The translations under genes were made by a program, and so were the position numbers. This document shows positions 53,885 to 54,678 of a stretch of 54,678 nucleotides of DNA, one piece after another. Source of the stretch: Pseudomonadota bacterium. GTDB taxonomy: Bacteria; Pseudomonadota; Gammaproteobacteria; Acidiferrobacterales; Acidiferrobacteraceae. The stretch spans positions 1 through 54,678 of the forward strand of contig JAJYRD010000015.1 in NCBI GenBank assembly GCA_021794275.1, read 5' to 3'. Position 1 is the stretch's first letter. Each line of letters begins with the position of its first letter. Below the pieces are notes generated by a model. That model was not told the DNA's origin, searched no databases, and worked only from the letters and a program-made list of their open reading frames with translations.

Positions 53885-54678
53885 GCCTACTCCATAGCTC
53901 AACAGCGAATGGCAAGCTATTGCACAACTATTACATGCCTGCATTCCGACAGACCAGAAAACGCCCAAGCGCTTGATTTCCTGAGCGTTAGGGGGCTTTT
54001 GGGGGATTTAGGAAGGCAACCTCAGCCTAAGGTCCGCACCCGGGTCTTGAGAAGAACGCCCATCGGCTCTTTGTCACCTGCGCGCTTACCAATCTCTACC
54101 TTGTGCGCCGACGGCTCTTGCGATCTCAAAGGGCATAGTCCGTCCAGACTTCGGGTCCCCGGCCCCAAAAGGCCGCCCGAACGACCAAACAAAGCCTTTT
54201 CGGGGCGCAAAGAAGTGCGTTTTGCCTTCCCGCCCTGACAAAACCCCGTTTCTGGGCCTTGCAGTTATCGAAGCGGGGGGTTGGTTCAGGCGCGCCTTAG
54301 GCCACGCCCTACTTGACTCCCTACATCGTGGTCACGCCGTCTGCCCCTGTGCAGGGCGTGCGCCGCTTACCCGCCGTCGACTACGACGCGCCCGCTGTGC
54401 CCGTCACGGACATCCGATTGGAGGCCTCGCGCAAGGTCCCGGCGCCCCCCGTGCGGAAGGGCCATGCCCCATTGTAGGCCGCGTCCCCCATGCGGGCATT
54501 GTGGGCCGTACCACCCATGCGGGCGGCAATGTGGCCCAGCGCAATGTGGCCTATGGGACCGCGAAAGCAGGCGCTCAGGTGCGGAACCACGGCGAGAGCG
54601 CGAACCCCGCGGCCTCGGGCGGCCCCCGGGGCGGCCCCCGGGGCGGCCCCCGGGGCGGCCCCCGGGGCGGCGTCGAGA
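53885..54678. other. Decayed region at the right edge
   Basis: About 790 bases with no gene I can name. One forward frame is open from 54051 to the edge (209 codons) but has no ATG or GTG start with a ribosome site. A second forward frame between about 54318 and 54476 has high third-position GC and a protein-like composition, then stops. The last 60 bases are a 12-base tandem repeat. The stretch may contain a broken gene that continues beyond the window. Confidence 0.35.
54618..54671. repeat. 12-bp GC-only tandem repeat, four and a half copies
   Basis: The unit GGCGGCCCCCGG repeats four times exactly from 54618 to 54665 and a half unit follows. In the forward frame open to the edge it would encode repeated Gly-Gly-Pro-Arg, an RGG-like low-complexity tail. 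It may instead be non-coding slippage DNA or an assembly-prone stretch. Confidence 0.85.

Noticed and set aside
1-54678. CRISPR arrays, rRNA or tRNA genes, prophage and replication origin
   Set aside because: No repeat-spacer pattern, no folded RNA gene and no phage or DnaA-box cluster was found on reading. The only exact tandem repeat is the 12-bp one at the right edge.

Overview
The window is about 64% GC and reads as the chromosome of an acidophilic, chemolithoautotrophic gammaproteobacterium of the sulfur-oxidising type (the Acidiferrobacter/Acidithiobacillus/Acidihalobacter kind). The grounds are a bo3-type quinol oxidase operon beside a periplasmic beta-propeller protein that looks like tetrathionate hydrolase, Kup potassium and ClC chloride transporters of the sort used for pH and membrane-potential control, and a large glycogen/trehalose gene set. 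This placement is inferred from gene content; there is no rRNA or other marker gene here.

Layout. 1-300: the end of a decayed IS200/IS605 element. 564-10173: a dienelactone hydrolase, then central sugar enzymes (glk, gnd, pgi) leading into a coupled glgC-GH57-malQ run that ends in a terminator. 10174-14388: an accessory patch with a gene-poor stretch, an acyltransferase-3 membrane protein, a secreted DUF4168 protein and an orphan sigma-54 activator with a degenerate receiver. 14552-32733: glgP facing a dense operon glgB-glgE-treS/maltokinase-(small ORF)-glgX-treZ-treY, with a flavin-reductase-like gene at its end. 33212-39453: cyoABCD, a divergent CtaA/COX15-like membrane protein and cyoE. 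39509-41014: the putative tetrathionate hydrolase, on the opposite strand. 41246-48494: a hydroxyisobutyrate-dehydrogenase-like enzyme, kup, clcA and ppsA. 48823-52334: an unknown 74-residue protein behind a good promoter, a DUF1451 zinc ribbon protein and ovoA (ovothiol synthesis). 52536-54678: a decayed edge with an orphan antitoxin-like gene, a DUF2283 pair fused by a one-base frameshift, an IS1634-like transposase remnant and a GC-rich tandem repeat.

How it works together. The sugar cluster forms a closed loop between glucan and trehalose. TreX (glgX), TreY and TreZ turn glucan into trehalose. TreS isomerises trehalose to maltose, its fused kinase domain makes maltose-1-phosphate, GlgE adds that to a glucan and GlgB branches it. 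GlgP, MalQ and the GH57 enzyme recycle glucan ends; Glk, Pgi, Gnd and PpsA connect the loop to hexose-phosphate metabolism. GlgC makes ADP-glucose, but no glycogen synthase (GlgA/GlgM) lies in the window. The oxidase would take electrons from quinol, plausibly supplied by reduced-sulfur oxidation that starts at the neighbouring tetrathionate hydrolase.
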